A stretch of 64,000 nucleotides of DNA from an uncultured Clostridia bacterium (GCA_944383405.1 CALWPL010000002.1:149391-213390), one strand, 5' to 3'. Positions 38,754 through 48,098 are shown, numbered from the stretch's first letter. A program made the numbers and translations. Notes: generated by a model from the letters alone, not told the origin.

Positions 38754-39560
38754 ATGGGAGATAAAGTGGAGAAGATTTTAGGTAAAAAGATAAACAAAAG
38801 GCGGCATAAGGGGAGAAAAATATCTTTTTTATTTTTGGTTGTTTGTATAATTTTATTTGCGCTTATTATCATCAACATATCTGACCTTTTTTCTAGCATT
38901 TTAACTCATGAAAAGAGTTTGTTTTATAAGGAAAAAATAGAAATTCCGTCATATTCTGTTTATGCGGTTTCTATAAAGCACTTTAATCTAGAGCCGGATG
39001 CTGAAAATTTTGCATATTCTATTTCTCAAAAGGGCGGAATGGGGGTAGTGTATGAAAGTGGGGAGTTTTATTGTCTTGCGTCAATTTATCCAACACTACT
39101 TGAAGCACAAGAAGTAAGGGACAATCTTGTAATTCTTGGCTACTCGCCACGCATTTTGAATATAAAGGTTCAAGAAATTTCGGTTAATTATAAGGGAGAC
39201 GGGAAAGAAAATATTGAGCAATCATTAAATATTTTTAAGGAGTGTTTTCTTGAACTATACAACATGGATATTGATTTAGATAAGGGGAATGTTGAGCGAG
39301 TCAATGTCAATGGAATTGTAGCAACACTTTGTTCTAAGGTAAAAGACACTCAAAATAGGTTTTTAAATAGCAAAAATTCTTTATCTGAAAATATAAAAAG
39401 CAAAATAAGTCAGGGGCTTAGTCATTTATATGAAAGGCTTGAAGAAATTTTACTTAGTGAAAAAAGGGACTACGAATTTACATCTCTTATAAAGCAAAAT
39501 ATGTTTGACATAATTATAACAATTAAAAACATAACAGATGATTTTGTAACTAGCGAGTAA
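38754..39560 (+). CDS. Membrane-anchored SPOR-like protein
   Basis: A 268-residue protein with a basic N-terminus (KKINKRRHKGRK), one membrane helix (about residues 24-46) and an extracytoplasmic region. Residues about 66-132 (YSVYAVSIKHF...GEFYCLASIYPTLLEAQEVRDNLVILGYSPRIL) read like a SPOR domain, which binds denuded septal peptidoglycan. The rest is helical and unrecognised. A GTG at 38766 has a better ribosome site (GGGAG at 38756-38760) than the ATG at 38754 and may be the true start. It could act in division or sporulation. The SPOR call is by pattern only. Confidence 0.65.
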   Translation: MGDKVEKILGKKINKRRHKGRKISFLFLVVCIILFALIIINISDLFSSILTHEKSLFYKEKIEIPSYSVYAVSIKHFNLEPDAENFAYSISQKGGMGVVYESGEFYCLASIYPTLLEAQEVRDNLVILGYSPRILNIKVQEISVNYKGDGKENIEQSLNIFKECFLELYNMDIDLDKGNVERVNVNGIVATLCSKVKDTQNRFLNSKNSLSENIKSKISQGLSHLYERLEEILLSEKRDYEFTSLIKQNMFDIIITIKNITDDFVTSE

Positions 39561-40084
39561 AGTGATAGAAGATTTGTAAGTAAAAAAGTTATAGAAAGTA
39601 AACTATTTGCAAAATTAAGTAAAGAAAAGAAATAAATTAAAAACCTTAGTTCTTAGTGTGTTAAATGTGGGTAAATGCAGGAGTTCTTTAAATGTAAGGG
39701 TGTCAAATGGGCAAAGTAAAGGTGGGTGTTTATAAGTAAGTAATTATATTAGATTAGTTGTAAATGGGTGGTTATATTAGATTAGTTATAAATAAGCCAG
39801 TAGATATATTTAGATTACTTGTAATAGAGTTAATAATAATTTTTTTTATCTGTAGGAAAGAGTCAGTAGATATATTTAGATTACTTGTAAAAGAGTTAAT
39901 AATCATATTTTGTTTATTTATAAAAAGAGTCAGCAGTTTTATTTAAATTACTTACATAAAAGCAAGCAGTTATATTTAGATGACTTAAAAAAGAGTCAGC
40001 AGATATATTTAGATTAGTTGCAAATAAGCAAGTAATCATATTCAATTTACTTGCAAAAAAGTCATTATTAGGTATAATATTACT
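39561..40084 (+). repeat. Degenerate about 50-base repeats before the SDR gene
   Basis: Between 39740 and 40060 a unit around AGTCAGYAGATATATTTAGATTACTTGTAAAAGAGT occurs about six times with growing differences. The -35 region of the next promoter lies in the last copy. Confidence 0.7.
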
Positions 40085-40085
40085 A
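40051..40085 (+). promoter_or_regulatory. SDR operon promoter implying a leaderless mRNA
   Basis: TTGCAA (40051-40056), 16 bases, then a consensus TATAAT (40073-40078). The expected start seven bases later is the A of the ATG at 40085. Confidence 0.65.
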
Positions 40086-40918
40086 TGCAAAAAAATAAAA
40101 AAAGAGTTGTTTTAATTACGGGTGCTAGCATGGGGCTAGGGCTTGAAATGGGGAAGATTTATAAGGACCATGGGGACATTGTAATAGGGCTTGCAAGGAG
40201 TGAGCCACACGAAAGAGATGTCTTTGACAACTTTTTTTTATGTGATGTAGGGCTAGAAGAAGAAGTAAAAAAGACGATTGAAAATATTTCAAAAGAATAT
40301 AATAATATTGACATTTTAATTAACAATGCTGGGTTTGGCCTGTCTGGGGCGGTGGAGTTGACGCCAAGCGAGAACATTAAAAAGATATTTGATGTAAATG
40401 TTTTAGGGTGCATTTATGTTTATAAATATGTGCTTTCGCTTTTAAGGCAGGGGAGCAAGATAATCAATATTTCATCAGTGTGTGCTTTTTTCCCGCTTCC
40501 GTATAGGAGTTTATATTGTGGGAGTAAGGCGGCACTTAATTCTATTTTTTTTGGGGTAAAAATGGAGTGTAAGCCACTTGGGATTCAAGTTACTAACATT
40601 TGCCCTGGGGATATTAAGACCAATTTTACTAAAAATAGGGTTAAGATTAGGGAAACGACAAGTAGGTATAGTGATAGGATTGAAAATGCAACGAACATGC
40701 TTGATAGTAGAGAGGACAAGCGAATGAAAGTAAGCAGTGTTGCAAACAAAATTTATAAAATTTCAAATAAATCTAGTTTTAAGGCGTACTACATTATTGG
40801 GGCAAAGTACAAGGTTTTAAATTTTTTGATGAGATTTTTTCCGTTTGGGGTTTTGATACATTTTACTGAAAAGTTCTTTGGTGGACATAAGAAAAAGAAT
40901 GAAAAGGGGGAAAGGTAA
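40085..40918 (+). CDS. Short-chain dehydrogenase/reductase
   Basis: A 277-residue classical-type SDR. VLITGASMGLGLEMG is the nucleotide-binding glycine motif, LINNAGFG follows, and the active site is Y144-C-G-S-K148 with the serine of INISSVC before it. The C-terminal 50 residues contain a hydrophobic basic stretch (MRFFPFGVLIHFTEKFFGG) that could bind membrane. The substrate cannot be deduced. No ribosome site precedes the ATG, in line with the leaderless promoter. The next gene starts one base after its stop, so the two are coupled. Confidence 0.88.
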   Translation: MQKNKKRVVLITGASMGLGLEMGKIYKDHGDIVIGLARSEPHERDVFDNFFLCDVGLEEEVKKTIENISKEYNNIDILINNAGFGLSGAVELTPSENIKKIFDVNVLGCIYVYKYVLSLLRQGSKIINISSVCAFFPLPYRSLYCGSKAALNSIFFGVKMECKPLGIQVTNICPGDIKTNFTKNRVKIRETTSRYSDRIENATNMLDSREDKRMKVSSVANKIYKISNKSSFKAYYIIGAKYKVLNFLMRFFPFGVLIHFTEKFFGGHKKKNEKGER

Positions 40919-40919
40919 G

Positions 40920-41960
40920 GTGGCAGACAATTTATATTTTACAGAGGCAAAGGACACTGTTCTTAGGTTTATTGCAAAGGAGTATCCAACTCTACCCGAA
41001 AACTTGATTTCAATGTTTATAAACACCTTTTATAGATTTTGCAGTTATGAAGAAGAAGGCAAGGATATTAAGCCACGAATTTTGTTTACGAGTAACATTG
41101 ACCTTCTTAGCAAGAATATTCCGAACTTTTTCAAACTTCATCTTTTTAGTGATGATGACGAGCAGTATTTCAATTCTCGGCTTAAATCTCTTTTGATTTT
41201 TTGCAATGACGACTGGACAACCTATGTAGAAGTTAAAGACGGAAAAGTGTGTTATGGTATTTGCAAGGTGTTTAATAGCATTAAAGAAAAGACATTATCA
41301 AGTCTTATTTTTGAGAATGAAGCCTTAACTTTGAACGAAAAATTTAACCTTTTTTATCTTGACACGATGTCTTCTTATGCAATAGGGCTTAGGGGGATAA
41401 AGGGCGGAAACATTATTATTAACTTTTCAATTAATGATTCCAATTTCTTAAATCGAGAAAATGTTATAAAAAGGTTTGTTAATGCTAGTTTCTATAAACT
41501 TAAAACTACAAAAAACAAACTAAATGAAATAAAAATTTTATATGAAAACATACTAAAAAGGGCAATCAATAACATTCACGGGGCAATTTGCGTTGTGATT
41601 GATAAAGATTTTAAGGATACAAAGGGCTTTTTTAGTGATGGTATTTGGCTTAATGAACCTATTGAGTTTTCAAAGACTTTTCTTATGACTAGGAGTTACT
41701 CAGAGGCTAGGCTTAACAATATTGCAGAACTTTTTATTGCTATGCTTAATTATGATGGGATTACTATTGTTGATAACACAGGGCGAATTCGTGCGTATAA
41801 TGTTTTTATTAAGGCTGAGAAGTATACCAAGAAAAATATTATTGGTGGGGCAAGAAAAAGGGCTGCGTATGCGGTTATCAATTCTGGTATTAAAAAAATT
41901 ATCGGTGTATACTTTCATTCTCAGGACGGGGAGATTTTCTACGAGGAGGTAAAAAAATGA
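40920..41960 (+). CDS. DisA_N-like (diadenylate-cyclase-like) protein
   Basis: A 346-residue soluble protein. The last 80 residues resemble the DisA_N/DAC catalytic core: D279-G280 in NYDGITIVDNTGRIRAY corresponds to the DGA motif, and G309-G310-A-R312-K313-R314-A-A to the GTRHRAA motif, with strands around KKIIGVYFHSQDGEIF matching. Both motifs are altered (DGI, RKR), so c-di-AMP synthesis is uncertain; it might use another nucleotide or only bind one. The N-terminal 260 residues are unrecognised and could be a sensor domain. I start at GTG 40920, where GGGGGAAAGG precedes; an in-frame ATG at 40878 lies inside the SDR gene. Its stop overlaps the next gene. Confidence 0.6.
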   Translation: MADNLYFTEAKDTVLRFIAKEYPTLPENLISMFINTFYRFCSYEEEGKDIKPRILFTSNIDLLSKNIPNFFKLHLFSDDDEQYFNSRLKSLLIFCNDDWTTYVEVKDGKVCYGICKVFNSIKEKTLSSLIFENEALTLNEKFNLFYLDTMSSYAIGLRGIKGGNIIINFSINDSNFLNRENVIKRFVNASFYKLKTTKNKLNEIKILYENILKRAINNIHGAICVVIDKDFKDTKGFFSDGIWLNEPIEFSKTFLMTRSYSEARLNNIAELFIAMLNYDGITIVDNTGRIRAYNVFIKAEKYTKKNIIGGARKRAAYAVINSGIKKIIGVYFHSQDGEIFYEEVKK

Positions 41961-43249
41961 TAAATATAACATGGGATAATGATAAAAATAAAACTAACAT
42001 AAGTGATAGTGCCTTTTTAGATTTGTTATCTGACCCCACGATAAATAGTGATTTAACTGACGATGATAAGGACTTTATTATTACTTCTTTTGGGGCTAAA
42101 ATGTACAACTATGTTGTTGAATATGTTTATAACAAATCAATAAAGAAGATACAGGACAATATTTTTAAAATAGGAGACGATATTGTTGTAAATATAATTC
42201 ACTGGATAGATAGAACTTTTATATCGAACTTTTTTGACATATTTGTACTTAGGCTTGCTTGTGATATTGACCTTATTTCAAGGGAAGAAAAGTTAATTAT
42301 TCTTAAAGTCATTGAATACTTGCAAGGTAAGAAAGATTCCTTTTCAGATACGGAAGATATAAACAAAGAAAAAACAAAGTATTTTATTGTAAAACTTTAT
42401 TTATCAGTGCTTTCAAGAGATTTTGACGAAATAATTAATAAAATTAAAGATATTATAGAAATTTTAGAGACTAAAAACATTACTTGTGATATGGCTGAAT
42501 ATCAAGATATGTTAAAAGTTACAAATAAGCATAAAAATATTTTACTTAGACTTCTTTTTGCTCTCGTAAAAACTGGGGCAGCAAAAGAAAGTGGCAAGAG
42601 ATTTAAAACTTTGTGTCAAAATATGAAAAACTTAATTGTTGATTTGTGGGAGAGAACAAGTTTAAATGATAAAAAGTTTTATTCTTACTATTTAAAGTCT
42701 CTATCTCCCGACCAAATAGTCTATAAGACGCTTTCAAGTATGTTTGAGCCTATTAAATTAATAGAATTTACGACCGACCTACCAGTCATAACAACTATTT
42801 TAAAGAGTTGCCAAGATGTGCTTTCATGCCATTACAGCATAAATAACCAAAAAGATGAGACGGCAGGGCTTGTAAAAATAAGAGAAGTTGGGGTTTATCC
42901 AAGGTATTTTTTAAGAAGTGTTATTACTCCATGTCTTGTTACTTATCTTGGAAATAATAATGGATATTTAAATGCGTCAAGGGCAGTTGCCGAAGAAATT
43001 TTTAGTGAGATTTCAAGTGAAAAGTGGGCGTATTACTTTAAAAATTTCTTTAAGGGAGATGATTTTGTTTTAATTAATTTAATTAATGTAAGAGATTGTC
43101 TGAAAGATTTTTGTAGTGTTATTAAGAAGGCTCAAATTGATTTAGATAGCATAAGCGATAGTCAGGTAAAAGAATTGCTTATTAGTTGTAAGGAGCAAGA
43201 TTTTGATAATATTCAAAAAATATCAAGTCAGATTTTTCTAGAAAACTAG
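41957..43249 (+). CDS. Unknown helical protein coupled to the DisA_N-like gene
   Basis: A 430-residue protein with no family I recognise. It is acidic in the first 40 residues, then mostly helical, with no signal peptide or clear membrane helix. The start ATG overlaps the stop of the DisA_N-like gene by four bases (ATGA) with AGGAGG just upstream, so the two are translationally coupled and probably act together. It could be a partner, scaffold or effector; this is inference from gene order only. Confidence 0.75.
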   Translation: MINITWDNDKNKTNISDSAFLDLLSDPTINSDLTDDDKDFIITSFGAKMYNYVVEYVYNKSIKKIQDNIFKIGDDIVVNIIHWIDRTFISNFFDIFVLRLACDIDLISREEKLIILKVIEYLQGKKDSFSDTEDINKEKTKYFIVKLYLSVLSRDFDEIINKIKDIIEILETKNITCDMAEYQDMLKVTNKHKNILLRLLFALVKTGAAKESGKRFKTLCQNMKNLIVDLWERTSLNDKKFYSYYLKSLSPDQIVYKTLSSMFEPIKLIEFTTDLPVITTILKSCQDVLSCHYSINNQKDETAGLVKIREVGVYPRYFLRSVITPCLVTYLGNNNGYLNASRAVAEEIFSEISSEKWAYYFKNFFKGDDFVLINLINVRDCLKDFCSVIKKAQIDLDSISDSQVKELLISCKEQDFDNIQKISSQIFLEN

Positions 43250-43566
43250 AAGTTAGATTTTCTTTGAAAGTTAATTAAAGGGGCTTATATATGTGGGGGA
43301 AAGTTAAATTTTAAAGAAAATTCAAGTTAAAATCTTAAAGTATAATAATTGAACTTTTTTAAGTTAAAATTTACGGAAGTAGTTAAGTGAAAAAAAGGTT
43401 TTAAATTTTAGAAGGTAGTTAAGAGAAAATGGGTTTTAATTTTTAGATGGTAGTTAAGTAAAATGGATTTTAAATTAAATTTTGTAAGGTAGTTAGGTAA
43501 AATAAACTTTTTAAGATAAAATTTTTAAAAGAAGTAATTATAAAAAATAAACATAAGGTGGCACAA
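43250..43566 (+). repeat. Four-unit 36-base repeat before the kinase-like gene
   Basis: Units near 43376, 43411, 43447 and 43485 share GAAGGTAGTTAAGTAAAATG and then GTTTTAAATTTTA. The rest of the 317-base spacer shows nothing else. Confidence 0.7.
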
Positions 43567-44982
43567 ATGCGAATTGTAAACATTGATGATATAAGTAGAA
43601 AGGCAAGTATTGATGTTAAGGAAGTTATTGATAGGGCGGAAAGGTATTACATTGAAGAACTGGAAAATGTGGCTGATAATATTTCAAGGCTTAACATTAA
43701 AATTGTTTTAATTTCTGGTCCGTCATCTGCTGGTAAGACGACAACTAGTTTTAAGTTGCAGGATGAGTTAAAAAAGAGAAATATATTATCTCATGTTTTG
43801 AACATGGATGATTTTTTTATAGACATGAGTAAACTTCCGCTAAGGGAAGATGGCAAGCCTGATATTGAAAATATTTGTGCTCTTGATGTAAAGACCATTA
43901 GGAAGTGTCTTGGGGAGATTATTGAGAAAAATGAAACTAAAACGCCGCAATTTGATTTTGTAACTCACACTCGGCTTTCTACTTGGGTTGAGTGTAAGTT
44001 GACTGGAAATGAAATCATAATTATGGAAGGCATTCATGCTCACAATCCTAGCATTGTCGAAGGGCTTGACAAAAAAAGAATTTACAAGATTTATCTTGAT
44101 TGTGAAACCAAATTTTGTTTTAATAATGAAGATTTAGGGAGTAGAAAGGAAGAGAGTTTTAGCATTGAAAGTTTAAGTCAAAAGGAAGATACTTTTGACA
44201 GTGAAGGTATAAGTGAAAGTACAAATACCTTTGATGTTGAAGGTATAAAGAATAAAAATGCAGGTAAATTTGATAATGAAGGTACTTTTGGTAGTGAGAG
44301 TAAAAACAAGAGTGCTTTTGACTTAGAAGATAAAAAGAAAATAGATTCAGATATCGTTAATACTAAAAATTTAGGGGAAAGTATAGAGAGTCTTAGTATT
44401 GAAAGTTTAAGGGAAGATAAAACGAGTTTTAGTATTGAAAGTTTAAGGGAGAGTGCAAATAGTTTTAATATTGATAGTCTAAGGAGTAAAAACGAGTTAG
44501 ATAAAATTAAAATTCAAGACTTAGATGTTAAAAATATGGGCGGCGAAGTTTATAACTTAGAAGATAAAAGCATATATGACTTGTTGGGGAAAAAAATAGA
44601 TGACAAAGGGGAGAAATGTGGTTTGCTTTCATCCCGGGAGATAAGGTTACTTAGGCGGATGATAAGAGACGAACGAGATAGAGATGTTCCTTATTTAGAG
44701 AGCATTGAGATGTGGAAAGAAGTTTGTCGTGGAGAGAATAGGAACATTTTGCCGTATAAGAGCAGTGCCGACTTTGTAATTGATACGGTGCACGACTATG
44801 AACTTTTGGTTTTTTCGTTTGTTGTGGAAGAAAAATTTAAAAAGTTTAGTCAAAATGAAACGATAGCCAAGTATTTGAGCATTTTTAAAAGGTGTGCAAA
44901 GATTAATGAAGATTTGGTGCCTATGGATAGTTTGCTTAGGGAGTTTATAGGTCCAAATAATGTTGATGATAGAAAAAACTAA
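43567..44982 (+). CDS. Uridine-kinase-like P-loop protein with a large repetitive insert
   Basis: A 471-residue protein of the phosphoribulokinase/uridine kinase type. P-loop GPSSAGKT lies at residues 51-58, then NMDDFF, QFDFVTHTR and EGIHAHNP, as in the Firmicutes nucleoside-kinase-like proteins. The family motif SSREIRLLRRMIRDERDR resumes near residue 352 and continues to the normal C-terminus. Between about residues 182 and 350 sits an acidic insert built of ESLR/SFSIESL/FDxEGI repeats in place of a short loop. I chose the ATG at 43567 with AAGGTGG upstream. Most relatives have an N-terminal TGS/ThrRS-like region that is missing here. The substrate is likely a nucleoside, but not certain. 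Confidence 0.8.
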   Translation: MRIVNIDDISRKASIDVKEVIDRAERYYIEELENVADNISRLNIKIVLISGPSSAGKTTTSFKLQDELKKRNILSHVLNMDDFFIDMSKLPLREDGKPDIENICALDVKTIRKCLGEIIEKNETKTPQFDFVTHTRLSTWVECKLTGNEIIIMEGIHAHNPSIVEGLDKKRIYKIYLDCETKFCFNNEDLGSRKEESFSIESLSQKEDTFDSEGISESTNTFDVEGIKNKNAGKFDNEGTFGSESKNKSAFDLEDKKKIDSDIVNTKNLGESIESLSIESLREDKTSFSIESLRESANSFNIDSLRSKNELDKIKIQDLDVKNMGGEVYNLEDKSIYDLLGKKIDDKGEKCGLLSSREIRLLRRMIRDERDRDVPYLESIEMWKEVCRGENRNILPYKSSADFVIDTVHDYELLVFSFVVEEKFKKFSQNETIAKYLSIFKRCAKINEDLVPMDSLLREFIGPNNVDDRKN

Positions 44983-45500
44983 GATAAAAATTAAATAGGT
45001 AAAAATTAAGTTTAAAATATAAAAAACTAAAATAAATATAAAAATTTGGGTTGATAAAACAATAAAATAAAAGGTAAAATAAAACTTTTAATTGATAAAA
45101 ATTTGGGATAAAGATAAAAAATTTACTTGGAATAATAAAAAAGGAAAAATTTTGAACTAATTGAAGATTGTTTGAAAAAAGATAAAAAATCAATTTAATT
45201 GATAAAAAGTAAAAAAAATAAGATAAGAGATAAAAACTAAACTAAAAGATAAAACTAAAAAAAGATAAAAAAGGTAAGAACATAAGGTTAAGAACTAATT
45301 TAATTGATAAAGGAACAAACAAGATAAGAGATAAAAAAATTGATTTAATTAATAAAAACTAAAATAAAAAGATAAAATAATTAAAATAAAAGATAAAATA
45401 TCAAATTAATTGATAAAAGATTAAAATAAAGGTAAAAAAATTAGATAAAAGGTAAATTTTGGCATATTGTGAAGATTTTATTATAAAAGTTTGTGCAAAA
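44983..45500 (+). repeat. Low-complexity A-rich repeats after the kinase-like gene
   Basis: About 500 bases of degenerate ATAAAAACTAAAATAAAAGA-like units with TTAATTGATAAAA recurring. The opening resembles the last codons of the kinase-like gene (GATAGAAAAAACTAAGATAAA), so it may be another 3'-end expansion. No gene is seen. Confidence 0.55.
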
Positions 45501-45526
45501 ATGCTAAAATTTTCTTTTTTTATATT

Positions 45527-45554
45527 TTGCGGATAAGAAAAAATATGCTAATAT
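45527..45554 (+). promoter_or_regulatory. Promoter of sepF
   Basis: TTGCGG (45527-45532), 16 bases, then an extended -10 TGCTAATAT ending at 45554. The start would be about 20 bases before the sepF ATG. Confidence 0.55.
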
Positions 45555-45580
45555 ATTTTTTATAAAGGGGAGATTTTGTT

Positions 45581-46024
45581 ATGGGGCTATTTAATTCTAT
45601 TATGAAAGGTATGGGATTTTCTGATAACAAGTCTAAGGGGCAAAGGTCGCCAAATGTGGTGGAAAGTACAGATGACAAGTACAGCGAATTTGACAATGGG
45701 CTTGCAAACTCTTTTGTTGTTGGCGAGTTAGATGATAAAGATGGAAGCGGAAATTCTAATTTTTCTGATGTTGGAGCAAAAAATCTAATTATTTATGCTC
45801 CAAAAAATAATAATGATATTAGGCTCCTTGTTGAGTGTTTGAGAAGGAAGGAAGCGTGCATTGTCAATCTTGGTAAACTTGACGCTAGTGATGCGGACAA
45901 AATTTTGCAGTTTATTAGTGGGGCGGTTTATGCTCTAAAAGGTAGCATTAAGAGATTACAGGGAGATTTGTTTTTAATGGTGCCAGAAGGCATTAATATC
46001 ATGACGCAGTCAAACAAAAACTAA
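45581..46024 (+). CDS. sepF: Cell division protein SepF
   Basis: A 147-residue protein that tethers FtsZ to the membrane. The amphipathic N-terminus MGLFNSIMKGMGF is the membrane anchor, a linker of about 50 acidic residues follows, and the C-terminal domain (LIIYAPKNNNDIRLLVECLRRKEACIVNLGKLD...ILQFISGAVYALKGSIKRL...MVPEGI) is the SepF fold. AAGGGGAG precedes the start. In many Firmicutes sepF lies just before lspA or an RluD-family gene; here a 664-base repeat region separates it from lspA. Confidence 0.95.
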   Translation: MGLFNSIMKGMGFSDNKSKGQRSPNVVESTDDKYSEFDNGLANSFVVGELDDKDGSGNSNFSDVGAKNLIIYAPKNNNDIRLLVECLRRKEACIVNLGKLDASDADKILQFISGAVYALKGSIKRLQGDLFLMVPEGINIMTQSNKN

Positions 46025-46688
46025 GGAACAGATATTTCTAAATTAACCTTTATATAATACTTGTTAATTTAAAAAAATGCTTGTTTTTGGTAAATGTTTA
46101 TTAATAATAAATATATTGTATTAAAAACACTTGTTACTAATAAGCACTAGTTATTAAAAAATATTTGTTATTAATAAAAAAGTTTAATTAAAGCGTTTTA
46201 GATAAGTAGTCTTTGCTATTTTGTAACAAAAAGAATTGAGTAAAAAAACAGTTTAAATTCTAACCTTTATATAATACCTGTTATTCTTAAAAAAACTACT
46301 TATTATTGATAAATATAGTTTTGATAACTACTTATTATTAATAAATATGGTGTTGACAAATAGTTGTTATTAATAAATACTTATCATAAATAAATATGGT
46401 GTTCACAAACACTTGTTATTAATAAATATGGTGTTCACAAATACTTGTTATTAATAAATATGGTGTTGATAAATATTTGTTTATTAGTAAATGCTTGTTA
46501 TTGATAAAAAGGGTTTAATTAAGTAGTTTTATAGGCAATAATTTTTGCTGTTTTTGTAGTAAAAATTGGGTTTATGCGTGAAAAAATATTTTAACTTTTA
46601 TATTTAATAATTATTATTTTGTAGTAAAAATGGGAAAACATTTTAAATTATAAACTTTATATATAATAGTTATTATTTCTATAGTAAA
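46025..46688 (+). repeat. Nested direct repeats between sepF and lspA
   Basis: Two scales are visible. A 36-base unit containing TTATTAATAAATATGGTGTT occurs about five times between 46333 and 46490. A larger unit starting AACCTTTATATAATACTTGTTA is found near 46039 and 46262, with degenerate forms further on. No gene is seen. Confidence 0.75.
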
Positions 46689-48005
46689 ATGGGTTTATGG
46701 ATGAAGAAAAATTACATTATTAAAATTTGTTTAGTGGTGCTTATTGTTGTTATTGACCTTATTACAAAAGAACTTTTATTTGGGGTCGATTTAACTATTA
46801 TTCCGCATATTTTGTCGTCTCGTAGCACGCATGGGTATTTGAACACTGGGGGTGCGTGGGGAATTTTAGGCGACAATATGTGGCTACTTATTTTAATTAC
46901 TTTATTATTTTTAGGGCTTGTTGTGTTTATTGAAATTAAATGGAAAAATAGTAACGCTTTATATTCTGTTTCGTTATCCTTCATAGTTGGTGGGGCGGTA
47001 GGTAATTTTATAGATAGAATTTTTTTAGGTGGAGTAAGGGATTTTTTGTATTTTGAATTTTATCCATCATTTCCGACTTTTAATGTGGCAGATAGTTTTT
47101 TGTGCGTTGGCGTGTTTTTAATGCTAATTTTCATATTTTTTGTGTCAAATAAAGAAAAAGACTCGCTTAAAGTCAATAAGATAAATAATGCAAATAGTAG
47201 TCAAAGGGAAAGTGATAATACGGATATTCAGAAAATTTGCTCTGATAGAAATATTAGTCAAGACTTAGGTAATAATAACAGCGAAAAAGTAGATTTTGAT
47301 AAAAATAGTCAAGATAGTGTTAGGGGTATTAGTTCTGATAGTACCAGTAGAGTAGTTGGTGTTAAGAATAACAAAGAAAGGAGCATTAATAAAAATAGCC
47401 AAGACATAAATAGCAATAGTGTACGGACAAGTGTAGGTAGTGTATCGTGTACTAGTCAAGATATAAATAGTAATAGTGAAAAGGTAAGGGCTGATAGTGT
47501 ATCGAGTACTAGTCAAGATATGGATAGAAACAGTGAACAGGCAAGCGTTGATATTGGGTTTAGTACTTGTCAAGACATAAATAGCAATAGTAAACGAGCA
47601 AGGGTTGATAGTGGTAAAGGCATTAGTCAAGATATTAGTAGTAGTGAACAGGTAAGCATTGATAGTGTGTTTAGTACTAGTCAAGATATTAGTAGTAGTG
47701 GGCGGGCAAGTGTTGATAATATTGAGTTTAGTAAAGATAGTATTAATGTTAGTAGTCAAGACATAAGTAATGTTACAGATAGTAATCAAGATAGCCTTAA
47801 CGCAAGTAGTAGTGTAAAAAAGAGTGTTGAAAAAAGTAGTAGAGAGACAATAGATGTTAATGATATTAAGGACAATAAAAATATGGGTTTTGAGAAAAGT
47901 AGTAAAAAGGCAGGAAGGAGTAAGAGTGTAAATAAAAATGAACGCATTATGTTAAGTAATGGTAGTCAAGTTAATACTAAGGAAAATAAAGACGATGAGA
48001 TTTAG
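46689..48005 (+). CDS. lspA: Lipoprotein signal peptidase (SPase II) with a long repetitive tail
   Basis: The first 155 residues form a normal LspA: four membrane helices, GGAWGILG, and the catalytic aspartates D109 in GNFIDRIFLGGVRDF and D135 in FNVADSFL. It cleaves lipoprotein signal peptides. The remaining 280 residues, which would face the cytoplasm, are a Ser/Asn/Asp/Gln-rich array of SQDINSNSE / VDSxxSTSQDI-like units, absent from ordinary LspA of about 160 residues. No good ribosome site is seen before the ATG at 46689; the ATG at 46701 is equally possible. A TATAAT at 46662-46667 would leave a leader of about 15 bases. Confidence 0.9.
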   Translation: MGLWMKKNYIIKICLVVLIVVIDLITKELLFGVDLTIIPHILSSRSTHGYLNTGGAWGILGDNMWLLILITLLFLGLVVFIEIKWKNSNALYSVSLSFIVGGAVGNFIDRIFLGGVRDFLYFEFYPSFPTFNVADSFLCVGVFLMLIFIFFVSNKEKDSLKVNKINNANSSQRESDNTDIQKICSDRNISQDLGNNNSEKVDFDKNSQDSVRGISSDSTSRVVGVKNNKERSINKNSQDINSNSVRTSVGSVSCTSQDINSNSEKVRADSVSSTSQDMDRNSEQASVDIGFSTCQDINSNSKRARVDSGKGISQDISSSEQVSIDSVFSTSQDISSSGRASVDNIEFSKDSINVSSQDISNVTDSNQDSLNASSSVKKSVEKSSRETIDVNDIKDNKNMGFEKSSKKAGRSKSVNKNERIMLSNGSQVNTKENKDDEI

Positions 48006-48098
48006 GGAAGATAAAGGAAAGAAAAAATAGAACTAATAGAGCAAATGAAAAAGAAGAATTCAGTAATAATAATGGTAGTGAGAGTAGGGTAGGAAAGA

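Noticed and set aside
46333..46490. 36-base repeats as a CRISPR array
   Set aside because: The whole unit repeats without unique spacers, and no cas genes are near.
47265..47789. Minus-strand frame of 174 codons rich in Thr and Ile
   Set aside because: It is the antisense reading of the LspA repeat tail; repetitive DNA keeps several frames open.
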